From Liolophura sinensis (Eukaryota > Mollusca > Polyplacophora > Chitonida > Chitonidae), in assembly GCF_032854445.1 (NCBI RefSeq), contig NC_088297.1, positions 22,829,127 to 22,889,126 of the forward strand: 60,000 nt of DNA, written 5' to 3'. A program made the position numbers and the translations under genes. The notes beneath the pieces are model-generated. The model had not been told where the DNA came from, ran no database searches, and worked only from the letters and a program-made list of their open reading frames with translations. Every line of letters begins with the position of its first letter. Positions within the stretch are counted from its first letter, which is position 1. This document shows positions 1-10,065 of the stretch, in pieces.

Positions 1-1583
1 TGATAAATGGGAATTTGTGTGAAAACTCCATGGGGATTCAGCGTGACTTCCCAGTGCCTTTCCGTAAGTAGAGTGTCATGTCAAACATCCATTTTTAACC
101 TGAAACACTTTCCGTATGCATAACTATAGCAGAATTTAGCACAGTGAACCCATACTTGCAAACTAAGCCTACCAGCAAACGAGATGAAGTTGTCAAATTG
201 CCATCAAAGCGACACTTCCACACGTGTTTGCACCCCTGCAGTTCATTTAGTCGTAATTTGAAAGACTGTTAACTTCCACCCATATTTCATAAACATGGAT
301 ACTTAATTTACTTAATATAATATCGAGTCCCCTCAGAAGAAATTTCAGTCATGCAGACTGGTTTTATCTACACTTACAACCACAGGACTCTGATATTCCA
401 CCTGTCTTGTCTGTCGCCGGCGACACATAATTCACGTCTAAGGAAAACTGTATACAGGAAATCATAAACCATAGAGATATTTCTCAGTGAAATTCGTTTT
501 TAGGCAAAATACATTTTAACACATATCCGTTTCAAAATGAGGCCTCTAAGCAGACAACCGTTCACCAGATAACAGTGTGAGGTGACTTCCACATATGCCT
601 AGCCCGAGTAATTGATTCGTCTGCAGTGTTTCTAAAACACAGCCTGTCTTAATGCTTTCTCCAATTTCATTCATGAGTATATTTAGAGATATACATGTAG
701 GCCTACTGGTCGAAAGACCTGCACCCCTCACTGTCAGTGACTTGACCCCATGCGGCGAGGATAAGTAACCAGAGCTAAGTGCCATGGAGGGTAATGAAAC
801 GGTGGAGGCTAATCACTCTCTTCTAACATCTTGCCGCTAACTCGTGCAAAAGTAAACCACAGTAACTCACGTGCGAAACTTTAGGTATATATGTATATTT
901 TAGTTCAATAAAAAGATATGGACCCTAGATAAATCTTTAGATTTGGTAGCAAGCCTAACAAAAAGCTTGCCAGATGAATGCAAAATGGTCAAATTTGGTA
1001 ATTTATGGTAATTAATAGACCACACTTGAGGGAACATCCCCACCATGTCATTGTGCTTTATATGTCTGTTAAACTTCAGATCAATACACGTGGTACTTTT
1101 GAGAAAGCACCCCTAACATTTACTGTAACACTGATTGTAATACACAAAACAATAAATAGTGAACTTTATAAAACATTCCCCCTCCACTTTTATGAGTTTT
1201 ACAGCTCCATACAAGCAGTACTTTCTCAGTTCCCACTTCTAGATAAACCTATAATTTACTTTAACACTGATTCTAAAACACAATACACTAAGTCAGGAAT
1301 TTTACCATTTACGGTAATTAATATGTTCCTAGCGAATCAACAATGGAATATCCCTCTCGTGTTATTGCGCTCTACATGTCGAAAACCTGAGCTCAATACA
1401 AACGGTACTTTTTCAGATTCCACGCCTAACACTTTGCTTTTCGCATTACTGGGTGCCGACCCTAAGGGTATGACATAAGCTTCGGTCTAAAAACTGCATA
1501 ACGTAGAACGAAGGTGCTTGAGAATACGAACGTCGTGTGGCCTTAATTCTAGGCACGCATTCTATTTTGTGCAGAAACCATAC

Positions 1584-1715
1584 CTGGGTTGACTTTAAAT
1601 TTGGTGGGGCTACCAGAGACCCTGAGCTGAGCAACCACATTGTAGAGGGAGCAGTTGTACGTTTTTTCTCCAGCCAACTCATCACCCATTTCCACATTGA
1701 TGAAATGTAGATCTC
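1584..1715 (-). CDS. Cassette 4 x4: Ig2, second half; last exon in window
   Basis: 132-nt exon, phase 1 at both ends, intact. It reads VEMGDELAGEKTYNCSLYNV (DES in the others) and LRVSGSPTKFKVNP (Y in the others). The next expected exon, x5 of this cassette, lies left of the window by analogy with the other copies (about 2.2 kb downstream). Confidence 0.85.
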
Positions 1716-1937
1716 CTGTAAGGACAACAAAATGGTAAAACGGTGTATGGTAAATTTTCCATGAAACTCTCACACAGTAATTCAGTCACAAATCCACGAG
1801 AAAAGAAAAATTCAAAAATTGTTTTACCGGGCCACTCAATGTTGGAGATTTCCTTGACTGATGAGAACTTTGTTACAATCTGATGACACTACAAACCGTT
1901 TCTTAACCACAGACTGGAAGACAGAGAAGATACTGAC

Positions 1938-2114
1938 CTACTTGATCAATGACGATTCGACCTCCAGTTATGATAGCTTCAGACTTGCCAATGAACCAAT
2001 CATAGACGGCAGTGGGCACGCTCATTGGTTGGTCACGACAGGTTAAGGTCACGTGAGAACCAACATCATGCGTCCCAATATTCGCAACCGGAAGTGTTTT
2101 ATAGTCGAGTAACT
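1938..2114 (-). CDS. Cassette 4 x3: Ig2, first half
   Basis: 177-nt exon, phase 1 at both ends, intact. It reads LLDYKTLPVANIG (G in the others) and KSEAIITGG (V in the others). No 39-bp minisatellite precedes this copy. Confidence 0.85.
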
Positions 2115-2189
2115 CTGCAACAAAGGGGACAAAATATTGATACAATACTGAAAAATGAAAAAATGTATAGTTAACGTACACCAAATGGA

Positions 2190-2456
2190 TTTTATTTATT
2201 TATTTATTTCATTGGTGTTTTACGCCGTACTCAACAATATTTCACTTATATGACAGCGGCCAGTATTATTGTGGAAGGAAACCAGGCAGAGCCAGTGGGA
2301 AACCCACAACCATCCGCAGGTGGCTGACAGAAAATTCGTAGAGAGGAAGCCTGGGAGGAATCCAGCATGAACTGGACTTGATCTCACAGCGACCGCATTG
2401 GTGAGAGGCTCCTTGGTCACTGAGCTGTGCTACCAACTGAGCCACAGAGGCTCCCC
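2190..2456 (-). mobile_element. tRNA-derived SINE, full length (copy A)
   Basis: On the minus strand it starts with a tRNA-like head (GGGGAGCCTCTGTGGCTCAG) and ends with a TTTA-type tail (AAATAAATAAATAAA). The body has the AACCATCCGCAGGTGGCTG and GCCGTACTCAACAATATTTC blocks shared with the other elements listed. Flanks AAATGGATTTT and AGATGGATTTT look like a target-site duplication. I recognise this as a molluscan-type SINE from memory. Confidence 0.85.
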
Positions 2457-2514
2457 AGATGGATTTTAAACAACATGGCAGCCCCACAACATACAACATG
2501 TAATGCCAACTTAC

Positions 2515-2690
2515 GAGCCTTCTGAATTTCCACAACAGTAGACATGGATTTTCCGTGCGCATTACTGGCGAAGCATTGATAAAAGCCCTCATCATTGAGA
2601 GTGGGCCTCAACAGCTGTAGCCTCCCGCCGCTGACTTCTACAGAACCGGGCTGTTCAACGATCTTCACACCATTCCGATGCCACTCATAC
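2515..2690 (-). CDS. Cassette 4 x2: Ig1, second half
   Basis: 176-nt exon, phase 2 to 1, reading YEWHRNG and DEGFYQCFASNAHGKSMS (A where the others have S). Intact splice sites. Confidence 0.87.
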
Positions 2691-2986
2691 CTGGAACACA
2701 AACATGCACGAGTTAACACAGGTGTGTACACCATATTCTTAGTGTTTCATCAATCAATTTACAAATCAACATTGCTATTGTGGGCTCCATGAATCTGTTT
2801 ACTGGACTGGTGTTTAGACAAAATGATTGACACCATGGCAGGATTTAATTATTTATTTGATTGGCGCTTAATGTTGTATTATAGTTGAAGGAAGCCTAAA
2901 ATTTGTAGTAATGTAACAGAAGACAATAACGAAAAACATTCTCCAGAGCAAGATGTAAGAGTTGGGCTTTTGGATTCAATATTTTC

Positions 2987-3110
2987 TCTATTTATTTACT
3001 TGATTGGTGTACTCAAGAATATTTCACTTATATAACGGTGGACAGCATTGTGGTGAGAGGAAACCAAGAAGAGCTCGGGGATAAACCCACAACCATCCGC
3101 AGGTTGCTGG
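2987..3110 (-). mobile_element. SINE 3' fragment (copy A)
   Basis: Tail and core blocks of the same SINE family (TGTACTCAAGAATATTTCAC, ACCATCCGCAGGTTGCTGG) without the tRNA-like head. In the x1-x2 intron. Confidence 0.8.
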
Positions 3111-3237
3111 TCACACTATGGTTGACCTTCTGAAACACAAACACAGTGCATAAGTTGCATAAACTGACCGCACCAAACTATCCCCGCTCTCTCACAACAC
3201 CTCAGTTTTCAAAATGACCATCAATAGATGAACTTAC

Positions 3238-3346
3238 TCTACAGCAGGGATTCCATCAGCTGTACAATCTAATGTTTTTGAATCGGTTACATCCCAAAAA
3301 AATATCTTCTTTAAAAATCCACTGTTGATTTTAGGAGGTTCTGCTT
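3238..3346 (-). CDS. Cassette 4 x1: Ig1, first half
   Basis: 109-nt exon, phase 1 to 2. It differs from the other copies at FFWDVTDSK (R in the others) and LDCTADG (K in the others). Confidence 0.86.
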
Positions 3347-3672
3347 CTGTAAAACAAAAAAGATGAGAAAACATTCTTTAACACTGGAAAATGTTTCTGT
3401 ATGCATCTGTACCTAAATGCTTGCTGAAATGTCACAAAATAAACCACACAAAATCTAGACACAAAATGCCTGATTCTGAGAGATCAATTCATCATAGGGA
3501 AAGATGCTTTGAGGTAGTATGATACCCTTCTGGGGCAAATGTAAGCTTCAGCCCCAAAAGTAATATTTTATGGCATGATATTTTTTGTCATTTGCTGTAA
3601 CTGTAGTGGGACCAAATTAGTGGTTTCTGGGCAAATTTCCAAGTGCAAAAGAAAAGACATCATGCAACTCAC

Positions 3673-4014
3673 TTGCTTCTTCCTCATCAGACGAGATGTG
3701 GGTATAGACTACCACGTCACCTTCGCCTTTCTCCAGCCCCATAGACACCAGACAGCTGTAATTGCCCAGGATCTCCAGGAAGGCCTGATCTCGATCAAAC
3801 CCCGTCGCGTTGATGATCAGTGTGTTTGACACATCCACGTAGACAGGATCAGCAGGGTTTTTACTAACTGCCTGACCACCCTTCACCTTAGACCACCTGT
3901 AGGTAAGAAGCCTGTGATAGAGAGGGTCGGCGACAGCCATAATAGGCACCTCCAACACCTTGCCAGGGTCAACGACATACTTTGGTTGGGGCCTCACGTC
4001 CAGTTTGGTTTGGT
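3673..4014 (-). CDS. Cassette 3 x9: Ig6-like domain
   Basis: 342-nt exon with the same protein as cassettes 1 and 2. By eye the only base difference from 15174-15515 is a silent one, in contrast to the diverged x6 and x7 of the same copy. Donor A|GTGAGT. Confidence 0.86.
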
Positions 4015-4700
4015 CTGAAATTGGAATAACACAGAGGATGGAGATTGAGCAGTTGTCTGTCCAGGAGCTGACCTAATGTCATCACTTAATGAGTTTCTGG
4101 GGCCGATTGCACAAAGTCATTTATGACTTGAGTCAAATATTAAAATTTAAGCACAAAGCTTAGTTTTCAGTTGTGAAAGTTGAAATTTGGACACATTTGT
4201 TTCAAGATAATATTGATGAGGTGGACAAAATTTTAATTTCTGAAGCCGAAAAATGAACTTTACGATGACCTTTATGCTAGTTGTATGTGGTCTAATCAGT
4301 GATGGTTGCTTCCATTTAAAGAGGTCTTTTCCTTTGAAATAAAATAATAAAGACAAAATGGTGTGTCTAAATTTCATCGTCCCGGCATCCTCATCATTCT
4401 TGTGACATCCAGTTTTACAGTGTAAAATATTATAAAAAGTTCTTACATGTACCTCTGTTTTAACAATTACATCTTTTAGTGAGCTCACTCAAATTTTGAC
4501 GTCTTATTGTTTTCTTTCTCTTACTGTGAGAGAGTATATCATCACATATCAGTATCTTCACATTTTCCCCTATGTCTCTTACAAAACCTTCATTTGTAAC
4601 AAGAACATACGTACAATTTCTCTTCTTCACCTATTTGTTATGTCTGCAGCCTTACAGCCTTTGACCTCGATTTGACCTCGACCTGGACTTTAAATGTCTT

Positions 4701-4832
4701 ACCTATGACTTTAAGGAAATCATCTGCCAGCTGATAACCAATGCTGATAGACACGTTAATGTCTTACCTATGACATTAAGGAAAGCATCTGCCAGCTGAT
4801 AGCCAATGCTGATAGAAATGTTAATGTCTTAC
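4701..4832 (-). repeat. Two extra copies of x8 exon end and donor (copy A)
   Basis: 65-bp period: ACCTATGAC motifs (revcomp GTCATAG|GT) at 4701, 4766 and 4831, the last being the true exon x8 end. Each extra copy contains the codons for SIGYQLADAFLNVI in degraded form, then ATAG|GTAAGAC. Confidence 0.92.
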
Positions 4833-4976
4833 CTATGACGTTAAGGAAAGCATCTGCCAGCTGATAACCAATGCTGTTGGACACGTTACACTGGACATTC
4901 ATGAGATCGTATGGTTTACGGACGCCACTGACAGTAAGTTTTGTTCCAGACACTTCTATTTTCCCTGTTATTCCAG
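4833..4976 (-). CDS. Cassette 3 x8: Ig4, second half
   Basis: 144-nt exon, phase 1 at both ends, reading GITGKIEVSGTKLTVSG and DLMNVQCNVSNSIGYQLADA. It differs from the other copies at I/K, S/Y and V/I. The true donor (GTAAGA, 4827-4832) is followed by two extra copies of exon end plus donor. Reading into the first extra copy ends at TAG exactly at the second donor. Confidence 0.87.
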
Positions 4977-5084
4977 CTGAAAGGAAAAGGGAGACATTAG
5001 ACAAAGTACTCCATGTTCCATTGCCAAGTTCTTTGAAGAAACTAAACGACAAATATTTTTTCAGTATCAATGTGGAAATAGAGA

Positions 5085-5290
5085 TGCTGTAGGGAGGAAA
5101 CCGGACAAAGACTGGGAGAAATCCACGGCCATCAGCAGGTTGCTGCAACACCCTCTCACACAGGGCCAGAGAGGAAGCCAGCATAAGCTGGAGATCAGTT
5201 GGGCTTGAACTCACAGCGATTTCATTGGTGAGAGGCTCCTGTGTTATTGCGCTACATAGGCGTGCTAGCCTCCTCAGCCACAGAGGCCTC
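5085..5290 (-). mobile_element. SINE, 5' two thirds (copy A)
   Basis: Head GAGGCCTCTGTGGCTGAGGA on the minus strand, then the block for AGCCAGCATAAGCTGGA and the core ending GGAGGAAACCGG. The 3' tail is missing or too diverged. It sits about 110 bp upstream of the x8 acceptor. Confidence 0.8.
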
Positions 5291-7794
5291 TCGAACTGAA
5301 TAAATTAAAAGTATAATAGAGTCCTCCTGTCAACATACAATGCACCTTTGGGGTGTCTACTAGGGTAAGTCGGTTAGAAGATGTTGGAAGGTCGTGCTGT
5401 GCATAAACAAAATCGGCATCTTTCTTTACATAAAGAAACTCAAACCATGCATATGACTGGCTGAATATGATTGGTGTTTCACCCCCATTTACTCAGGAAC
5501 AGTTTACTTGTACAACAGCTATATGCCCAGAGCAAACCACTGACCATTGGCAATCAGATGACGATCTTTCTAAAATGTGATGCTCAGGGTTTATTGTTAC
5601 ATGCATGTTGGCATAAAGTAATGAGCTTCACACACTGAGTGCTGTAATCCATATATTACTATCAGGGTCTTCAGAACAGTGGACACAGGGTAGTCTCGAA
5701 GAAACTCCTGTATCCAAGGAGAGTATATAAATAAGAAGGTGTGAAGGCAAGCTAGACCTACAGCTTATCATAAAACAGGGGCAACCCACCGTTCGTTCAG
5801 ATAGCAACCCTAACATTCTACCGTGTTAACATTTTGCATCGTCGTATAAGGAGTCCCCATGAATAGTCACTTCATACGTTCAATGCTTTCAAATTTAAAT
5901 CACGTGAGCCTGTATTTTATGTGTCAAATACACACCCAAAACATAGCTCACTTTGTTTCTGCTTTTGTTGATTTTCCTCTCTATGAAGCATCCTTACAAC
6001 CATGTTTTCTTTTTATGAATTTGTGGCTTAAAAGACAACCACAATTGTGCTAAACATCAATAAGATGACCAGTGAACATGACAAGTCCAGATATACATGA
6101 CAAGTCCAGATATACATGTACATGTCAATCTTCAATCTTTGCAGCCACTAAAGCCCTTTTGTCATTGGAATCTATACGCTGACTCATTATGAAAATGATG
6201 CTAAAAATGATTTGTGTCATTTAAAGTAAGAGTCAGCACCTGACTAATGTTTATGTCCACTCAAACACTACTATTCAACGTGTATTAAGCCGGCATTAAA
6301 TAGGGTTCTTTTTCCAGATACGTTTTAACCCAGTAAAAGTTGAGTGAAATTTCGTTCTGACACACCTTTAGCACGTCTCCACTATCGAGGGCAAGGTGAA
6401 GTCACCTTTACTCTACCTCTCTAACATCGAAAGTATTTTATGTATAATAATATAAGCAGTAGCCTATGGCAGATGAAAGTTGTAGAGTTCGGCAATAAAG
6501 GCGCAAATGATAAATATAGTTTTCTTGAAAACTGGACATACTGGAAGAATATTTCTTCTCCTGCTTGAACTGTTGATACAGCAGGCCTACTATATCACTT
6601 ACAAGGAACTCGAGCAACCTTGTGTCAATAGCCTAACTGCAGATGCCTGGCCGGGTTCAAGTCGTAGTTGTGACCCGTATTAAATGTTTACAAAATTACA
6701 ATAGGATTGTTGTACAACTGGATTCATGTTCAGTTCTGAAACAAATGGCAATAAATCTAAGCATCATTAAGGCTGGTCTATGCATCCGACTGTCGTTAGA
6801 TTTTATGCTCCAATTGTGTAGCCATGTCTTCTAAGATGAAAGCAACACTAACCTAGTTATCGTCGAGGTCAGAGAAAGCACATCAGCTTGAACACGGCCT
6901 TTCAATAATTTTACAGTATTTTATACAACGAAACAGAAAAAACAGCCCTTGTATGCAAGAAAGATGAAGGAGGTAAATTTAAACTCTTCAGTTACAATAA
7001 ATTCAGATTTAAAAAAAAAACTGGGCCCTATATCATAACATTTAATTGATGTTAAACGTTGTCTGATAAGATTCCGTCTTCCCATTCGTATGAACCTTCG
7101 GCATCCCTAGCCAATTTTTCACTGACTGTGATATTTGTTATCTAGAAACTGCTGACTAAACGCTAAAATGACCGACAGAAGATGTATTTTGGGAGATGAA
7201 TGCAGTTTGGGCCGAGACAGTGTGATACTGTCGTTGAATATTACACGGTTTGTAGGCCTAACTCAACTGATTTTACGCCTAAGGTGGTCCATAAATGATT
7301 CAGACATGCCCCACAACAATCTGTGAAATGGCCCTTCGGCTACACGTAACTAAATCCTTGTCAACAATTTCTAAATGATGTCTTATGCAGTAGTTCTGTG
7401 TTACCATATGTCACTTCATGGAGTGAGTGGGTAAAGACTACGTCACAGTTTAGGCCGCGCAATCTGATTGATCTGATTGCAATGTGTTTGATTGGATAAC
7501 ATTCTCAAGATGGCTGCCTCGACTCACACCAGTGATTTGTGCAGTATTGCTATTTTGTTCTACATGTTATTCGGTGAAATTTCCCTAAAATAAAAAAGTA
7601 TGATACTTTTTAGAAAGCTTTAGGGATCCTGCTTTCCATTGAAATATACTTTAGTCAGGTGCTGTCTTGTCTTTTAAGATGCAAGCTTCATACAACTGCG
7701 TGAATTATTTTTCGACACCCCGCAGTTCTCTCAGAATGTTTCAAAATATTGGTTGCAGAGGCGGTTGAAAAGGTTGAAAATTTAGGGTACATAT

Positions 7795-7853
7795 ATGTGG
7801 ATGTGATTTGATGTGGATGTGATTTGATGTGGATGTGTTTTGATGTGGATGTG
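7795..7853. repeat. 16-bp repeat, copy A only
   Basis: ATGTGGATGTGATTTG repeated almost four times just 3' of x7. Copies B and C have a single diverged version. Confidence 0.9.
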
Positions 7854-7883
7854 CAAGGTCTTAAGATGGACTGTAAGTCTCAC

Positions 7884-8027
7884 CATTTAGAGGTTTGCCG
7901 TTCAGGAACCACTGTACCAGCGGACGGTCCTGCTCCCCTACAGCCGACCTTGCCACACACTTGAACTCAGCAGTCTTTCCAGTCGTCACTATCACAGATT
8001 TCAGCTTCTCCACCCAAATAGGCTTCG
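7884..8027 (-). CDS. Cassette 3 x7: Ig4, first half
   Basis: 144-nt exon, phase 1 at both ends. It reads KPIWVEKLKSVIVTTGKTAE, FKCVARSAVGEQDRPLVQW, FLNGKPLN. It differs from the other copies at E/Q, G/M, R/I and L/Q. A short A-copy-specific 16-bp repeat lies about 30 bp downstream of the donor. Confidence 0.87.
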
Positions 8028-8451
8028 CTGCAAGAAGGCGAAAATAAAACAAATCATTTGATACCCTCCACAGAGTAAAAACAAAACAAAAACAAGGCAG
8101 TCATAGTATTTAGCAGTTTGTGTAGTTTTAAAATCTTGCCATTAAATCAACGAGAAAGAAAAGAAATTATCATACTGTCACCACTATGACTGTTTATTAT
8201 ACGTGTAAGGATTGCAGAGCAGTAACTTCATATGATTATGTAGTTGTAAATCATTGTGGTAGTAAAAGACACTGTGGGGAGTTAGTGCACAACTTTACCA
8301 CAGAGGTCTTTCATATACAAATTGCCAACTGAATTTGGCAATCCGTGTACTATTGGAGACAACCTTGTGAATAGCTAAGCAAAATGCTGAGCTATGAAAG
8401 ACTTCCTTGGTCTTTGATACGCAAATGTATATGACACGCTATCGATAAATG

Positions 8452-8998
8452 ACTATCTGTGTACTATGGGTGGCCACTATAACCCTATGAATGGCTATCT
8501 GTGTACTATGGGTGGCCACTGTAATCCTATGATTGGCTATTTGTGTACTATGGGTGGCTACTGAAATCCTATGAGTGGCTATCTGTGTACTGTGGTAGCC
8601 ATTGTAATGCTATGATTGCCTATCTGTGTACTGTGGTAGCCATTGTAATGCTATGATTGCCTATCTGTGTACTATGGTAGCCACTGTAATCCTATGATTG
8701 GCTATCTGTGTACTATGGGTGGCCGCTGCAATCCTATGATTGGCTATCTGTGTACTATGGGTGGCCGCTGTAATCCTATGATTGGCTATCTGTGTACTAT
8801 GCGTAGCCACTGTAACCCTATGATTGCCTAGCTGTGTACTATGGGTGACCACTGTAATCCTATGATTGGCTATCTGTGTACTATGGGTGACCACTGTAAT
8901 CCTATGATTGCCTATCTGTGTACTATGGGTGACCACTGTAATCCTATGATTGGCTATCTGTGTACTATGGGTGACCACTATAACCCTATGATTGGGCA
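8452..8998. repeat. 42-bp minisatellite (copy A)
   Basis: Unit GGCTATCTGTGTACTATGGG, TGACCACTGTAATCCTATGATT. About 13 units, several shortened by 3 bp or diverged. It lies in the intron between x6 and x7. The unit is 14 codons long and open on both strands, which creates long spurious reading frames. Confidence 0.95.
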
Positions 8999-9239
8999 TA
9001 AACTTTGTACTAAGAGCCGAAAATTATGGATAGAGGAAACCGGAGTACCCAAGATAAACCGACCACTCGGTAGTTGGTGACGAACTATACCACGTGACGC
9101 ACACCATATTTGTGGAGGGCGAGTGGCCTTAACAAACCCTACAATGTCAATACGGTGACATGAACACTGTTCACTGATTATCATCACTAAGGCCCTCACA
9201 AGCAGTGACAGCGCGGAATCTACAAATTCCCTATTTTAA

Positions 9240-9374
9240 GCACTTGCATTTCACATCCACTAAGATATTTTGATCACTTACAGTTCACATCCAGGGAAAT
9301 ATTTTGATCACTTACAGTTTAGACATACAGATATGTTTTGACCATTCATATGTCAAAAAGCTTTGATCACTTAC
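9240..9374 (-). repeat. Repeated x6 exon end and donor (copy A)
   Basis: Minus-strand motif GTGGATGTGAA followed by [AC]TGTAAGTGATCAAAA recurs downstream of x6. Donor-like GTAAGT sites lie at about 9310-9315 and 9276-9281, plus a GCAAGT version at 9242. Spacing is 34 bp between the extra copies and 59 bp to the true donor at 9369-9374. Confidence 0.85.
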
Positions 9375-9559
9375 ATTTCACATCCACAAAGATGTTCTGA
9401 ACAGACCTCTGGCTTCCATGTACAGCTGTACAGGTGTACGTTCCTTCATCTGCCTCTGTCACATTTGAGATCTGCAATGTGTACTTGTCGCCTCTGATCG
9501 TGTGACGCCCCACAGGCAGTGAGCCGCCTGTTCTGGCCCACTCTATATTGGGTAATGGG
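9375..9559 (-). CDS. Cassette 3 x6: Ig3, second half (diverged)
   Basis: 185-nt exon. It reads PLPNIEWARTGGSLPVGRH, TIRGDKYTLQISNVTEADEG, TYTCTAVHG. Compared with cassettes 1 and 2 it has about seven amino-acid differences (N/K, T/F, R/S, G/D, Q/E, T/M), mostly within a 20-residue stretch after GRH. The Ig core residues are unchanged. The donor region is repeated downstream as in the other copies. Confidence 0.88.
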
Positions 9560-9959
9560 CTGAAAGCAAGATGCAGTTCAGGTTTAGTACCTACAAATAT
9601 CTCCATTTGCGAATAGAAGACGTCCAGGAGAGAAAAAAAAACATGCTAGATATTAAACAATGACACAGAAAACTGAATAATTTTGATTCTATATTGACAT
9701 CTAAAAATACAAGCAAAATAAAAAGAACGATCAGTGGAATATGTATAAAAGAAGAATCAATAATCATTTATTTACTGTTTAACTGTAAGTTGTGAAAATC
9801 TGACCTGGATCTGAAAGGGCAAATTACAGACTGGCAGAAAGCTATTGGCATGAATTTAGGCATACCGGAGCCCTTAGCCAATGTTGGTCAAGAAATGACC
9901 CCTGGGTGATAGTAAGCCTTAAACACAGGATAATGTGATACATTGAAAATTCAACTTAC

Positions 9960-10065
9960 TATCCATCAGGTATACATTGCAGGGTGAGTGTTTTCCCGAG
10001 TAAGACGACAGAGCTCTCCCTGTCTGTAAACCATACCACAGTTGGAGCCCTCGAGGCGGGTGCGA
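9960..10065 (-). CDS. Cassette 3 x5: Ig3, first half
   Basis: 106-nt exon, phase 1 to 2. It differs from the right-hand copies by ESSVVLLGK instead of ESSVALLGK. It belongs to the more diverged leftmost repeat copy. Confidence 0.85.

Larger units (their letters stand above)
4977..7883 (-). other. Intron x7-x8 (also 16477-19328, 29093-31944)
   Basis: About 2.9 kb. It holds the partial SINE near the x8 end and nothing coding. Copy A has an extra tandem copy of ACATGACAAGTCCAGATAT near 6080 that B and C lack. Confidence 0.7.
8028..9374 (-). other. Intron x6-x7 (also 19473-21446, 32089-34356)
   Basis: Holds the 42-bp minisatellite and the repeated x6 donors. The remaining 400 bp next to x7 shows nothing recognisable. 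Confidence 0.75.

Noticed and set aside
1931-1945. Alternative x3 donor CAA|GTAGGT
   Set aside because: It would give phase 0, which does not fit the phase 1 acceptor of x4. GTAG|GTCAGT joins in frame to make DQVGDLHF.
8452-8998. 42-bp array as another amplified exon edge
   Set aside because: I compared the unit with the x6 and x7 boundaries and saw no convincing match, so it is kept as an ordinary minisatellite.
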